NCBI GenBank assembly: GCA_940746715.1
Contig: CALNWN010000002.1
Location: 62,001-126,000 of the forward strand
DNA: 64,000 nucleotides
Origin: an uncultured Paraburkholderia sp.
GTDB lineage: Bacteria > Pseudomonadota > Gammaproteobacteria > Burkholderiales > Burkholderiaceae
Direction of reading: 5' to 3'
Shown: one piece after another, positions 10,151-19,849 of the stretch
How the letters are laid out: each line of letters opens with the position of its first letter
Position numbering within the stretch: position 1 is the stretch's first letter
Notes under the pieces: generated by a model
The model's database searches: none
Seen by the model: only the letters and a program-made list of their open reading frames with translations
Told to the model about the DNA's origin: nothing
Program-made: the position numbers and the translations under genes

Positions 10151-10186
10151 ATTCGTCTCCTTGCCGGTTCGTTTCATGCCTTGAGG

Positions 10187-11452
10187 TCACTTGCCGCCCG
10201 CCGCCTGCGTTCTGAAGTGCCACTCGGTCACCCTCGTGGAACGTCTCGCCGGGCCGCAGCACCGTCGACGGAAACGCCGGATGATTCGGCGAATCGTGGA
10301 AATGCTCGGCCTCGAGCGCAAACGCGTCGCCCTGCCGGTAGGTCTTGCCCGACGTGCCCACCACGCTGCCGTCAAGACCGTTGCGGTATAGAACTGCAAG
10401 CCGGGCTGCGTCGTATAAAGCTCGAGCACACGGCCGCTCGCCGGATCGACTGCGCGCGCCGCGAAACGAGGTGCCGGGCTTTTGCCGGCTTTGTCCGCGG
10501 CCGGGTCTTCGGTCTTCGGTGCGTCGAGTACCCAGTTCTGATCGAAGCCGTGCGCGTAGACGAGCTGGCGAAACGACGCGCGCAGCCGCTCGCCGATCGG
10601 GATCGGCTTGCGCAAGTCCAGCGGCGTCCCCGCCACGCTTGCGAGTTCGCCGGTCGGAATGGAGGTCGAATCCGTCGGCGTGTAGCGCGAAGCGGCGATC
10701 TGGATCGTCTGCCGCTCGATGCTGCCGCTGCCCTCGCCCGCCAGGTTGAAATAGGCGTGATTGGTGAGGTTGACCACGGTCGGTTGGTCGGTGGTCGCAC
10801 GGTAGTCGATGCGGAACACGTCGTCGTCCGTGAGTGTGTAGGTCACCTGCGTGCTCAGCGTGCCGGGAAATCCGTTCTCGCCGTCGGGGCTCACGTAGCT
10901 CAGTTCGGCACTCACGCCGTGCGGCGAATCGACCGGCTTCGCGCTCCACACTTTTGTGTCGAAGCTGGACGGGCCGCCGTGCAGCGTGTTCGGCGCATCG
11001 TTGATGGGCAGCGTCCACGTATGACCGTCGAGCGTGAATCGTCCACCCGCGATGCGGTTCGCGTAGCGGCCGATCAGCGCGCCGAAATGAATGTTGCCGT
11101 TGTACTTCTCATAGCCCGCGAGACTCCCAAAGCCGAGCACGATGTTGGCCATGCGTCCTCGGCGGTCCGGCGTGCGAAGCTCGCTGACGATGCCGCCGTA
11201 GCTCAGAAAGCTGACGGTCACGCCGTGCGCGTTCGTCAACGTGTAGCGCATGACGGGCTGACCGTCCGCCGTGACGCCGAACGGCGTTTAAGCGAGCGAG
11301 CCTGCGAGCGCTGAGCCAGGCAGCGATGCGCACGACAGCGCGGTGAGCGCCGCGCCGACGAGAGTCGCGCGGCTTCTGCAGGCGGCGTTTTTCGCGCGGC
11401 TCAGGGCGCTGCTGTCCGCTCGCACGACGCCGGGCGGCACCTTCACGTTCAT
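10187..11452 (-). pseudogene. galM: Secreted aldose 1-epimerase (mutarotase), TAA after the signal peptide plus a compensating frameshift pair
   Basis: GalM interconverts alpha and beta anomers of aldoses. ATG 11452 follows GAGGAA and opens a basic N-terminus and signal-like segment (LVGAALTALSCASLPGSALA). TAA at 11288-11290 (codon 55) interrupts just before TPFGVTADGQPVMRYTLTN; CAA to TAA explains it. The enzyme body contains GRYANRIAGGRFTLDG, NTLHGGPSSFD, TNHAYFNLAG and the late ELYTTQPGLQFYTA. Near 10385 one base is missing and NGLDGSVVGTSGKTYRQGDA follows in another frame. Near 10238 one extra base restores the original frame for VTEWHFRTQAAGGK and the TGA. About 49 residues between the two indels are garbled. 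Initiation at ATG 11251 could bypass the TAA but not the frameshifts. Confidence 0.85.
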
Positions 11453-11706
11453 GGGAACATTCCTCGAAGCGGGTGCTTTGTGCAGCGCAAAGCGCATGCC
11501 TTGCTGGAGCGTCGCAGCATCATCCATATCGTCTGACGATAGAAGCCATACGTCTGCGAAAAACTTCAACGGCTGTAGAGCAAATACACGCCGCTCCCCG
11601 CTTTCTGACGCGAGAACCGCGGCCGTTCGGAGGCGGCCAAGCTCGGCGCGCCCCCGTTGGAATGCGACTTGCATGCCCATCGCCATTGACTGCCGAACGA
11701 ATCGCC

Positions 11707-13204
11707 ATGAATGACCCTGTGCCGATGCAACCCGAATTGCTCGATCCGCCGTCGCGCGACACTGCCGACGCACCGCCCGCCGTCCCCAACGGCGAGGTGC
11801 TGGACACGCGCTCCACGTGCGAATGGATCCTGAAGGCGCACCGGGTCAGCGTATTGATCGACGCCGCCGCGTATTACACAGTACTGCGCAAGATGATTCC
11901 GCGCGCGGCATTCCATTTTCATTCTGGGCTGGGACATCGACAGCCGCATCGAACTCGTTCCCGGCGGCGTCGACGACGGCTATCCGCCGAAACTCTCCGA
12001 ATTCCTGTGCGCGGTGCTCGACGACAATCCGCAATTGCTCATCTATCTGCTCGGCTGGGATTTCGCCATGCTGTACGCCTTCGAACGCGAATGGCTGCCC
12101 TCGTACAAGCCGGCATGGCACGCGCACCGGCGGCTATGGTTCAGGCTCGACGGGCGGCATCCGCTCGGGGCCTCGCATCACCAGAAAATCGTCGTCATCG
12201 ACGACAGCCTCGCGTTCACCGGCGGCATCGACCTCACGGGTTCGCGCTGGGATACGCCCGAGCATCGGCCCGACGATCCGCTGCGCAAAAATCTCGGCAA
12301 AACCAGCTATCAGCCGATGCACGACGCGCAGCTGATGTTCGACGGCCCGGCGGCCGCCGCCCTCGCGCATCTGGCGCGCGAGCGCTGGCGCCGCTCGCGG
12401 CGCAGCGGCAAGGCCGGCCGGCCGTTCAACGGCAAGCCGCCGCCGCGCACGGACTTGTGGCCGTCCGACATCGAGCCGGATTTCACCGACGTCGATCTCG
12501 GCATTTCGCTCACCGAGCCTGCCTACGACGGCCGTCCGGCCATCCAGCAGGCGAAGGCGCCGCATCTGGCCGCCGTGGCCGCCGCGCGCCGCAACATCTA
12601 TATCGAGAACCAGTACTTCACCGCGAATTCGGTGGGCTCGGCGCTGCAAAAGCGCATTGCGGAACAGGACGGCCCCGACCTCGCCGTGGTCTGCCCTTAC
12701 CGGCAGAGCGGCTGGCTGCAGGAGGCGACGATGGGCGTGCTGCGCGCCCGTCTGCACAAGCTGCTGAAGGCGGCGGACGGCAATGGCCGTTACGCGATGT
12801 ACGCGCCTGCCGTCGATGCGCCGAAGGGTTGCTTCATCAACGTGCACAGCAAGATCATGATCGTCGACGAGCGCCTGCTCGTGATCGGCAGCGCGAACCT
12901 CAACAATCGTTCGATGGTGCTCGACTCCGAGTGCTGCATTGTCATCGACGCGCGCGGCGATCCGCAGCGCGAGCAGGCGATTGCCCGCATCCGCAACCGC
13001 CTGCTCGCGGAATATCTGGATTCGAGCGAAGCGGCGGTCGAAGACGCGCTCGCGCAACATGGCCGGCTCAACGCGGCAATCGCAAGCATCATGACCGCTA
13101 AAGGCGAGGCGGCACGCCCGCTCGAACCGTTGACGCCTGAGGTGCCGCTCGAACTGCGCGACATTGCCGACCGGGTTCACGTGCTCGATCCCGAAGCGCC
13201 GATT
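11707..13204 (+). pseudogene. Phospholipase D / cardiolipin synthase-like protein, frameshifted and 3'-truncated
   Basis: A two-domain PLD-superfamily enzyme acting on phosphodiester bonds of phospholipids. Start ATG 11707 leads to TRSTCEWILKAHRVSVLIDA. One frameshift near 11905 separates LRKMI from IFILGWDIDSRIELVPGG. Both HKD motifs are present: HHQKIVVIDDSLAFTGGID and NVHSKIMIVDERLLVIGSAN. Homologues continue after the VLDPE segment (here VHVLDPEAPI) with a further C-terminal region, often membrane-spanning. Here the sequence changes at about 13205 into the middle of an EEP-type hydrolase in the same frame. I infer a deletion that removed the PLD 3' end and the 5' half of the next gene. 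The PLD catalytic part downstream of the frameshift is otherwise well preserved. Confidence 0.8.
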
Positions 13205-13584
13205 GCCCGCGGCGCGCTCGACGTGGATATCGACACCGGCAACGGGCTCATGCGGATCGTCGCGACGCACCTCGGACTGTCGGCACGCGAACGCCGCGCC
13301 CAGGTGCGGCTGCTGCTCGAAGCGTTCGATACGCCGGATCTTCCGGTGATCCTGCTCGGCGATCTGAACGAGTGGTTCTCTGGGGATGGCCGCTGCGGGC
13401 GCTGCTGACGCGCTTTGGCCGGGTGGCTGCGCCGCGCACGTTTCCGTCGCGCTTTCCGACGTTCGCGCTCGACCGCGTGTGGGTGCATCCGGCCGCGCGG
13501 CTCGTGGATATTCAGGTGGACAGAAGCGGGCCGGCGCGCATCGCGTCGGATCATCTGCCGCTCATCGCGCGCGTGTGGCGGTGA
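13205..13584 (+). pseudogene. C-terminal remnant of an endonuclease/exonuclease/phosphatase (EEP) family protein fused to the PLD remnant
   Basis: The segment begins mid-domain (GNGLMRIVATHLGLSARERR) and carries the EEP motif VILLGDLNEW, whose Asp and Asn bind metal and phosphate. A frameshift near 13378 moves the rest into another frame: GWPLRALLTRFG, FALDRVWVHP and the terminal catalytic SDHLPLIARV, ending in TGA 13582-13584. The N-terminal half of the EEP fold is absent, consistent with a deletion joining this remnant to the upstream phospholipase gene. In related genomes a PLD gene followed by an EEP gene is, from memory, a common arrangement. Non-functional. Confidence 0.75.
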
Positions 13585-13705
13585 ACGTTGGATCTGGAAA
13601 CCGGGCGTACGGCTCGTCAGGCTCGATGGAACGGCGCGTGCTGCCCTTGCGATAGACATTGCACGCAGATGTCGTTTGCAATCGACCCCAGCCAGGAGAT
13701 GACTC

Positions 13706-14005
13706 ATGACCAAACAGCAAGACGCTTCTTCCCCCAACGAGCCCGCCGCGCCGCCTTCGGCGTCCACGCCCTCGCGGGAAGGCATGTCGGGACCCGGGCC
13801 CGCCCAGCCGCAGCCGATCCCTTCGCCTGCGCCCGGCACGCCGCGCACGCCGGGCGGCAATCAGCTCGACGCCATCGACGAAGCCGACGCCGACAAGGTC
13901 GTGCCGAAGGATCCCAAAGAGACGCAATTGCGCGACACGATCTCGCCGCTAGGCGCAGGCAGTCATAGCGTCGACGACGCGGGCTCGCCGTCCAAGCCGT
14001 TGTAG
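13706..14005 (+). CDS. Small Pro/Ser/Asp-rich hypothetical protein
   Basis: A 99-residue protein with a CAGGAGATGACTC leader giving a good ribosome binding site before ATG 13706. The sequence is rich in Pro, Ala and Ser (QPQPIPSPAPGTPRTPGG) with an acidic second half (LDAIDEADADKVVPKDPKE), so it is probably intrinsically disordered. No membrane segment or signal peptide is visible. I do not recognise a characterised family. No lesion is apparent. Confidence 0.65.
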   Translation: MTKQQDASSPNEPAAPPSASTPSREGMSGPGPAQPQPIPSPAPGTPRTPGGNQLDAIDEADADKVVPKDPKETQLRDTISPLGAGSHSVDDAGSPSKPL

Positions 14006-14033
14006 CGGCGCGGAGCGCCCGCCCCTCACACGC

Positions 14034-14679
14034 TCAAGCCTCGATTTTCGACATCACCGCGGTTGCCGGATCGTAGCGGTAGCCCTTCTGCTCAAGATGT
14101 TCCGCGAGCGTCGCGCTGATGAGCTTCTGCTGCGCGTCGCGCGAAACGAGATCGTGGTCGGGCTTCAGTCGTTCCAGTTCCGACGAGAGCCTGCGCAACA
14201 GCGCGACCCCGGCCGCGCTGCGAGCGTCGAGGAAGGTCACTTTCTGATTGGTCGCGCCGAGCCGCTGCTTGAGTTCTTTCGCGTGCGCAACTCGCCGTAG
14301 GCCTTCTCGTGCGCCTTCGCCTGGCTCGCCATCTGGCGGCGCAGCGAGTCGATTTCCTCGGCCATCACCGCTTCCTTCGACTCGTGATCCGGCGACGGCG
14401 TATCCGTCGACGCGCTCTGCTGCTAAGCCTGCGCATGTGCCGTTTCCAGCTCGGCAAGCTGGCGCTCGAGCGCCGCGGCGCGCTGTTCGGCCGCCTCGGC
14501 ACGGCTTGCCGCAGCCGAGGCGTCCTGCGCGAGCCGAGCCCTCTCGGCGGTTGCCGCCGTGTTGGCCTCGCTCATGGCTGCAAGCTGTTCGCGCGCGGCG
14601 GCAAGCTCCTGCTGCACGCGCTCCACTTCGGCGCGCTGCGCCGCGGCTTCGTCGCCGCGAGCCCAAGGCGTGTCTGCAT
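14034..14679 (-). pseudogene. Coiled-coil protein of unknown function, TAG and at least two frameshifts
   Basis: The N-terminal part is an Ala/Glu-rich coiled coil (AEVERVQQELAAAREQLAAM; SRAEAAEQRAAALERQLAEL). TAG at 14423-14425 interrupts AHAQA from QQSASTDTPSPDHESKEAVM, consistent with CAG to TAG. A frameshift near 14285 precedes the conserved-looking C-terminal part, KELKQRLGATNQKVTFLDAR, SSELERLKPDHDLVSRDAQQ and GYRYDPATAVMSKIEA. The likely ATG at 14679 is in a different frame from the coiled coil, implying another indel close to the start. Family and function are unknown; structurally it resembles a cytoplasmic coiled-coil scaffold. Confidence 0.6.
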
Positions 14680-15026
14680 GAATTCTCCCGATAGGCCGAA
14701 CAATGTGCCTCGCGTGCGGCCGGACGATTGAGCGCTCCGGCGCTCCGACACTTCCGCGCGACGCGAGATGTTCCTCTTCCTCGTGTTTACGGCGGATTCG
14801 CGTGCCGCTTGATACGCGGCGCATTACGGGAAACCCTCGGATCGGTGATGCCGCGTCCGCACGCCGTCGCGCCGTATGCGTTTTGAACCAGGGTAAATAC
14901 CGCTCCGTGCGGGCGCCTTGCGCTCCGTTAATTCACTCATGGCAGCGACGCCGGACCGGCCGCACGAGCGCTCACGGACCCGGCGACGAGAGCGCTGCCT
15001 GCTTTATCATTTCACGGGCCATTTCG

Positions 15027-16445
15027 GTGAAAACCAATCTGTCGGAAGCTATTGTCGAGCGGGTGAATTGCGGTGTCTTCACCGTGGATCGCGAGCTGCG
15101 CATTCTGACGTGGAACCGCTTCATGCACTCGCACAGCGGACGTTCCGCCGAATCCGTGGTCGGCCAGCATCTGCTCGAGGCTTTCCCCGAGTTGCCGCGG
15201 CAGTGGCTGAGCCGCAAGATCGAGGGCGTGTTCGTGCTCGGCACGCCGGCTTACTCGTCGTGGGAGCATCGCCCGTATCTGTTTCGCTTCGAGCATTCGC
15301 GCCCGATCACCGGCACGATTGACGCGATGCGCCAGAACTGCAGCTTCATTCCCATCGAGGACGACCACGGCGAAGTCGTTGCGGTGGGCGTCGCGATTGT
15401 CGATACGACCGACGTCTGCATTGCCTACGGCGAGCTTCAGGACCGCGAGAAAGCGGTCACCAGCGCGCTCGCCGAATTGACCGTGCGCAACGAGCAGTTG
15501 ACGTCGCTCAACGAAGCCCTCGCGCATGCGCATCAGCAATTGCTGCAATCGGAGAAGCTTGCCGCGATCGGTCAGCTCGCGGCGGGCGTCGCGCATGAGA
15601 TCAACAATCCGGTCGGCTTCGTGCTGTCGAACCTCAACACGCTCGACGGCTACGTCAAGACGCTGATCCGCTATGCCGCCGATGTGGAGCGCATGGTGAG
15701 CGAAGCCGCGCTTGCGTTGAAGAACAACATGCAGGCACTCGCGGAACAGGCGGATCTGGAGTACCTGCTCGGCGACGCGCCGACGCTCGTGCACGAATCG
15801 AAGGAAGGACTCGCGCGCGTGCGCACCATCGTGGTCGATCTGCGCGACTTTTCGCGCGTGGACAGCACGCATGTGTGGGAGCTCGCGGACATTCATCGCT
15901 GCATCGAGTCGACGCTCAACATCGTGCATAACGAGGTGAAGTACTGTGCGCACCTCGTGCGCGATTATGCGGAGATACCGTTCGTGCGCTGCATTCCGTC
16001 GCAGATCAGCCAGGTGGTGCTCAATCTCGTCGTCAACGCGGCGCAGGCGTATGGCAATAATCACGACCAGCACGGCGCGCCGCGCGGCACGATCACGGTG
16101 CGCACCGGCATGGACGCAGCCGACCCGTCGAGCGTGTGGTTCGAGGTTGCCGATGCCGGCTGCGGCATCCCGCCTGAACACCTGAAACGTATTTTCGACC
16201 CGTTTTTTACGACGAAGCCGGTTGGCCAGAGCACCGGCCTCGGTTTGTCGGTGACCTATGGGATCGTGAACGCGCACCGCGGCACGATCTCCGTTGTCAG
16301 AACCGTCGGCGAGGGCACGACGTTCCGCGTGACGCTGCCTGTCGACGGAACCCTGCTTGAAGAAACCGGCAAACCTGAAGCGCTCGCGCAAAACGGTTCG
16401 CTGGATGCAATCGCGTTGCCGGCGCAATTGCCGGCGGCCACATGA
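15027..16445 (+). CDS. PAS-containing sensor histidine kinase
   Basis: A soluble two-component kinase of about 472 residues with no membrane segment. The proposed GTG start gives [20 protein letters not shown], leading directly into a PAS domain ([20 protein letters not shown]). The phosphoacceptor H-box [17 protein letters not shown] lies near residue 190. The ATPase domain has N-box [11 protein letters not shown]1 [12 protein letters not shown]-box [11 protein letters not shown] and G2 [11 protein letters not shown]. The ligand is unknown. The following genes (CheY-like, CheC-like, REC-HD-GYP) are closely spaced on the same strand, so this is probably the input kinase of that operon. No lesion is seen, unlike most neighbours. 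The longer frame from 14703 is not supported by composition. Confidence 0.88.
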   Translation: MKTNLSEAIVERVNCGVFTVDRELRILTWNRFMHSHSGRSAESVVGQHLLEAFPELPRQWLSRKIEGVFVLGTPAYSSWEHRPYLFRFEHSRPITGTIDAMRQNCSFIPIEDDHGEVVAVGVAIVDTTDVCIAYGELQDREKAVTSALAELTVRNEQLTSLNEALAHAHQQLLQSEKLAAIGQLAAGVAHEINNPVGFVLSNLNTLDGYVKTLIRYAADVERMVSEAALALKNNMQALAEQADLEYLLGDAPTLVHESKEGLARVRTIVVDLRDFSRVDSTHVWELADIHRCIESTLNIVHNEVKYCAHLVRDYAEIPFVRCIPSQISQVVLNLVVNAAQAYGNNHDQHGAPRGTITVRTGMDAADPSSVWFEVADAGCGIPPEHLKRIFDPFFTTKPVGQSTGLGLSVTYGIVNAHRGTISVVRTVGEGTTFRVTLPVDGTLLEETGKPEALAQNGSLDAIALPAQLPAAT

Positions 16446-16454
16446 GGTAAAGCT

Positions 16455-16823
16455 ATGCCATTGCCCATACTTGTTGTCGACGATTCGACACTCGCCCGAA
16501 AACTTTTGATCCGCTCGCTGCCCGAGGAATGGGACGTCGAGATCACCTAGGCCTCGGATGGCGCAGCCGCGCTGGAGCTGTATCGCGCCGGCAAGGGCGC
16601 CGTGATTTTTCTCGATCTCACGATGCCCGTCATGAACGGCTTTCAGGTGCTCGAAGCGATCCAGCACGAAGGCCTCGACACTTTTGTGATCGTCGTGTCG
16701 GCGGACGTGCAGTGCGGCGCGGTCGAACGCGCGAAGGCACTGGGCGCGATCGGCTTCATTTCCAAGCCGGTTTCCCCCGAAGCGATCCTGCCGATTCTCG
16801 CGGAGTACGGTCTCCATGAATGA
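16455..16823 (+). pseudogene. CheY-like single-domain response regulator with an internal TAG
   Basis: Starts at ATG 16455, nine bases after the kinase stop. The receiver fold is complete on paper: acidic pocket VVDDSTLARK, phosphoacceptor FLDLTMPVMNG, Thr/Ser switch IVVSADVQ and Lys SKPVSPEA. TAG at 16548-16550 (codon 32) splits DVEIT from ASDGAAALELY; CAG to TAG explains it. Its 3' end overlaps the CheC gene start by eight bases. A fragment restarting at an internal codon would lack the DD pocket and could not be phosphorylated. It presumably linked the upstream kinase to the CheC/HD-GYP outputs. Confidence 0.85.
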
Positions 16824-17418
16824 ACAGTCTCTCAACGAAGACCAGCGCGACGCCTTGCAGGAAATCTGCAACGTCGGCATGGGCAAGGCCGCCGCGGCGC
16901 TCGCCAGACTGCTGGATGCATTCGTCACGCTTTCCGTGCCCGACATCCGGCTTGTGGGCGTCGAACAGCTGCGCGTCGCGCTGGGCGCGCAGGACGAGAG
17001 CGAATTGCGGCCCGTGCGCCAGGCGTTCCAGTCCGACATCTCGGGCGAGGCGATCGTGCTCGTCGGCAAGGACGGTCAGCGCGAACTGCAGCAGATGATG
17101 GGGCACGACGTCGGCGAACCCGATACCGAAGTGGAAGTGTTGTGCGACATCACGAACCTGCTGGTGGGCGCCTGCGTGCAGAGCGTGTTCGAGCAACTCG
17201 GGCGGCACATCTGCTTCTCGCAGCCCACGCTGTTGCCGCTCGCGGGTAAGAAACACGACGCCTTGCTGCCCGGCGGCCGGTGGAACGTCGCGCTGTTGCT
17301 GGAGATTCATTTCACGCTCGAGCAAGGCGGCTTCGGCGCACGCATGGTGCTGCTGTTGCCCGATGCGGCGATCCGCGGCATGAAGGAAGCGCTCGATCAC
17401 TTTCTCGAAGCGCTGTGA
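16816..17418 (+). CDS. CheC-like phosphatase
   Basis: A 200-residue cytoplasmic protein of the CheC/CheX/FliY family, which dephosphorylates receiver domains. The first active-site helix has the E-x2-N pattern (ALQEICNVGMGKAAAALARL) with Pro about 22 residues later (LSVPDI). The second helix has Asp in place of the usual Glu (VLCDITNLLVGACVQSV), so one of the two sites may be altered. The ATG overlaps the end of the CheY-like gene, consistent with coupling. Intact and full length. Whether it acts on the upstream CheY-like protein, the HD-GYP receiver or a distant CheY cannot be told from sequence. Confidence 0.85.
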   Translation: MNEQSLNEDQRDALQEICNVGMGKAAAALARLLDAFVTLSVPDIRLVGVEQLRVALGAQDESELRPVRQAFQSDISGEAIVLVGKDGQRELQQMMGHDVGEPDTEVEVLCDITNLLVGACVQSVFEQLGRHICFSQPTLLPLAGKKHDALLPGGRWNVALLLEIHFTLEQGGFGARMVLLLPDAAIRGMKEALDHFLEAL

Positions 17419-17470
17419 TGCGGGCCGACGCCGATGCGACGGTCACGCGACATCAATCACGAGGTTAATC

Positions 17471-18874
17471 ATGTCTGAGCTTCAGGCTACCGGCACTCCG
17501 ACCGAACTCGCTACAACGGCACCGGCCGCATCCCTGGATGCCGCCGACGCAGCGCCCGCCGCCGTCCCGACGCTGCTGCTGGTGGACGACGAGCCGGGCG
17601 TCATCTCGTCGCTCAAACGCCTGCTGCGCCCGATGAAGTACGAGGTGCTGAGCGCGAACAGCGGCGCCGAGGCGCTGGCGCTGCTCGAATCGGCGAGCGT
17701 CGACGTGATTATTTCCGACATGCGCATGCCCAACATGGACGGCGCGGAGTTTCTCGCGCGCTCGCGTACGGTGACGCCCGACGCGATCCGCATTCTGCTC
17801 ACCGGCTATTCCGAAGTGGATGCGGTCGTGCGCGCGGTCAACGAAGGCCACGTCTATCACTATCTGCACAAGCCGTGGGACGACCAGGACCTGCTGCTGA
17901 CAATTCAGCGCGCGCTCGAACAGCTCGCCCTGCAACGCAAGGCGGAAAGGCTCACCGCGCTGCTGCAGGAGCAGAACGAGAAGCTCTCGTCGTTCAACAT
18001 GGAGCTCGAGCGCGAGGTTCATGCGCGCACCGAGGAAATCCGTCAAACCGTGATGTTTCTCGAAGGCGCGCAGCAGGACCTGAAAAGCAACTTTCTCACA
18101 ATGGTGAAGGTCTGCGCGAACATGGTTGAAATGCGCTGCGGGCTGCCGGGCCATTCCGCGCGAATCGGCGAGACGGCCAGACAGCTTGGCGCCGCGCTCG
18201 GCCTGAGCGACTACGCGTGCAACGAACTGCTGATGGCGGGTCTGCTGCATGGCATCGGCAAACTCTTTTTGCCCGATGCGTTGCTGAAGACACCCGTTGC
18301 GAAGCTGCAGCCGCAGGAAGCGAAGCTCTATCAGCTTCATCCGCTGCATAGGCAGATGGCGCTCACGCCCGTGTCGCAATTGAACGGCGTGCAGACCATG
18401 ATCCGTCATCAGTATGAGCGTTACGACGGGCGCGGCACGCCCGATGGACTCATCGGCGGATTGATTCCGCTCGGCGCGCGCGTGCTGGCTCTTGCGCGGG
18501 ACGCGGAAGACTTGCGCATCGGCGTGATCGCGCCACAAAAGATGAACGACGCGCAGATCATCTCGACCGTGCGCGCGCAAAGCGGAATCCGTTACGATCC
18601 CGCGATCGCGGAGAAATACATCGAACTCCTGACCAGGCATGCGGAACTGACGCCCGAAGGCGTGCCCGACCGCGTCGACGCGTCGCATCTGAAGGAAGGC
18701 ATGAAACTCGCCGACGACCTGCGTACGTCGCGCGGCACGCTGCTCATGACGAAGGGCAAAGTGCTTTCCGCCGATCAGGTCGCGCAGATTCGCCGCTACG
18801 AAATCCACGAGGGTGAGCCGTTCGTGATTCTGGTCGAGCGCGCGGCGGATGCGCGCAAGGCGGAAGCGGCCTGA
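17471..18874 (+). CDS. Response regulator with a degenerate HD-GYP output domain
   Basis: About 467 residues. A receiver domain (LLVDDEPGVISSLKRLLRPM, phosphoacceptor Asp near residue 82 in IISDMRMPNMDG) is followed by a coiled-coil linker (ALLQEQNEKLSSFNMELERE) and an HD-GYP-like domain. The hallmark HD is HG (GLLHGIGKLFLP, near residue 260) and the GYP motif reads GTP (HQYERYDGRGTPDGL). It probably does not hydrolyse c-di-GMP by the normal mechanism and may be a binding or scaffold protein. Whether the substitutions are ancestral cannot be judged here. The gene ends the kinase-CheY-CheC operon, starting 52 bases after cheC. No frameshift or stop is seen. Confidence 0.85.
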   Translation: MSELQATGTPTELATTAPAASLDAADAAPAAVPTLLLVDDEPGVISSLKRLLRPMKYEVLSANSGAEALALLESASVDVIISDMRMPNMDGAEFLARSRTVTPDAIRILLTGYSEVDAVVRAVNEGHVYHYLHKPWDDQDLLLTIQRALEQLALQRKAERLTALLQEQNEKLSSFNMELEREVHARTEEIRQTVMFLEGAQQDLKSNFLTMVKVCANMVEMRCGLPGHSARIGETARQLGAALGLSDYACNELLMAGLLHGIGKLFLPDALLKTPVAKLQPQEAKLYQLHPLHRQMALTPVSQLNGVQTMIRHQYERYDGRGTPDGLIGGLIPLGARVLALARDAEDLRIGVIAPQKMNDAQIISTVRAQSGIRYDPAIAEKYIELLTRHAELTPEGVPDRVDASHLKEGMKLADDLRTSRGTLLMTKGKVLSADQVAQIRRYEIHEGEPFVILVERAADARKAEAA

Positions 18875-18903
18875 GCTGCCTTCGAACAGGCCGCTCCGGT
18901 GGC

Positions 18904-19389
18904 TCAGGCGCAGGGCGTTCTCGTCAAACTCAGCTGCGGCTTCCGGCGGCACAGCGCGGCGGCCGCGAAGCCGGCTGCGAGCGCGCTGTACACGTAGAAC
19001 ATCGAGCGCTTCGACAGGTGTGCTTCAAAGCCGGGCGTGAGCCGGCTCGGCACCGCGTGATAGTCGACCGTATAGGCGACGGCCGCGGTCGTCGCCGCGC
19101 TCGCCACGATTTCCGCCACGCCCGCGCGGCGTTTTACGCGACACTGCCAGCGGTCCAGCAGCCCTTCGAACAGCACACCCCAAAAAACGCCGACGCCTGA
19201 TTGATCGCGAGACCCGTCAGCGTAAAGCGCGCGCTTGGGCCGGTCTCGCTGAATGCGCGGCGCGGCCACAGGCAATGAGTGACCGCGTTCAGCGGCGCGC
19301 GCCCGCGCAGCTGCCATGGCGGCCGCGGCGCTGCCTGCCGCCGTGCCCGAGATGGTCGCGCGGCATAACAGGTTGACGATGCGGTTCAT
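18904..19389 (-). pseudogene. Conserved hypothetical membrane protein, two frameshifts
   Basis: ATG 19389 overlaps the stop of the upstream small gene (TGATG). The N-terminus MNRIVNLLCRATISGTAAGS is hydrophobic. Near 19300 the frame shifts and RAPLNAVTHCLW plus FTLTGLAINQASAFF are found in a second frame. Near 19185 it shifts back to FWGVLFEGLLDRWQ, AATTAAVAYTVDYHAVPSRL and FYVYSALAAGFAAAALCRR. About four membrane segments are likely. I recall similar unnamed Burkholderia membrane proteins but no function. It is convergent with the HD-GYP gene, whose stop lies only 29 bases away. Confidence 0.55.
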
Positions 19390-19694
19390 CAGCTTGCTCC
19401 CGTTCCGTGCGCGGAATCCTCTAGGCCGTGACCGGCTTTTTTCTCGACCAGATAGCAGCCGCGCTCCACGTCGTCGCGCAACGCCTCCGCGTGTGTCGTC
19501 CATTCCGGCGTGACCGGTTCCACGTCGGGCAGCGCGAACGGTTTGCCGTCGACAGACGCGTCGATCCGCGCGACCTAGGCGCCGCGGTCGTTCTGCTTCG
19601 CACTCACCACGATGTCCACGCCGCGATGCGTGACGCGCATCGTGCCGTCGCTTTGCGTCTCGAGGTCCGTGCTGCGTAAATCCGTGCCGGCCAT
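19389..19694 (-). pseudogene. Small soluble hypothetical protein with an internal TAG
   Basis: ATG 19694 begins MAGTDLRSTDLETQSDGTM. TAG at 19575-19577 splits KQNDRGA from VARIDASVDGKPFALPDVEP; CAG to TAG explains it. The remainder, EWTTHAEALRDDVERGCYLV, ends at TGA 19389-19391, overlapping the ATG of the next gene in TGATG. About 100 residues, no membrane segment. The translational overlap on both sides of the TAG confirms the frame. Function unknown; it forms an operon with the downstream membrane protein gene. Confidence 0.65.
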
Positions 19695-19849
19695 GCGTGC
19701 CTCCCGTGTTTCGCCATACGTTGCGCAACATCCGCTCGTTGCCGGATGCCATGTCGATATGTCGATGCAGCAACGTCTGTGCCCTGAGATGGCACACGCA
19801 TTGCTCGCCCCGGGGTTCAGACACGAACTCACACTCTTCGAGCATCGAC

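Noticed and set aside
14703..15026. N-terminal 108-residue extension of the histidine kinase.
   Set aside because: The translated segment is Arg/Cys-rich and unlike a sensor domain; the GTG at 15027 leads straight into the PAS domain.
15012..17069. A 685-codon minus-strand open frame under the kinase-CheC operon.
   Set aside because: Antisense shadow of the kinase, receiver and CheC genes, with Arg/His-rich composition.
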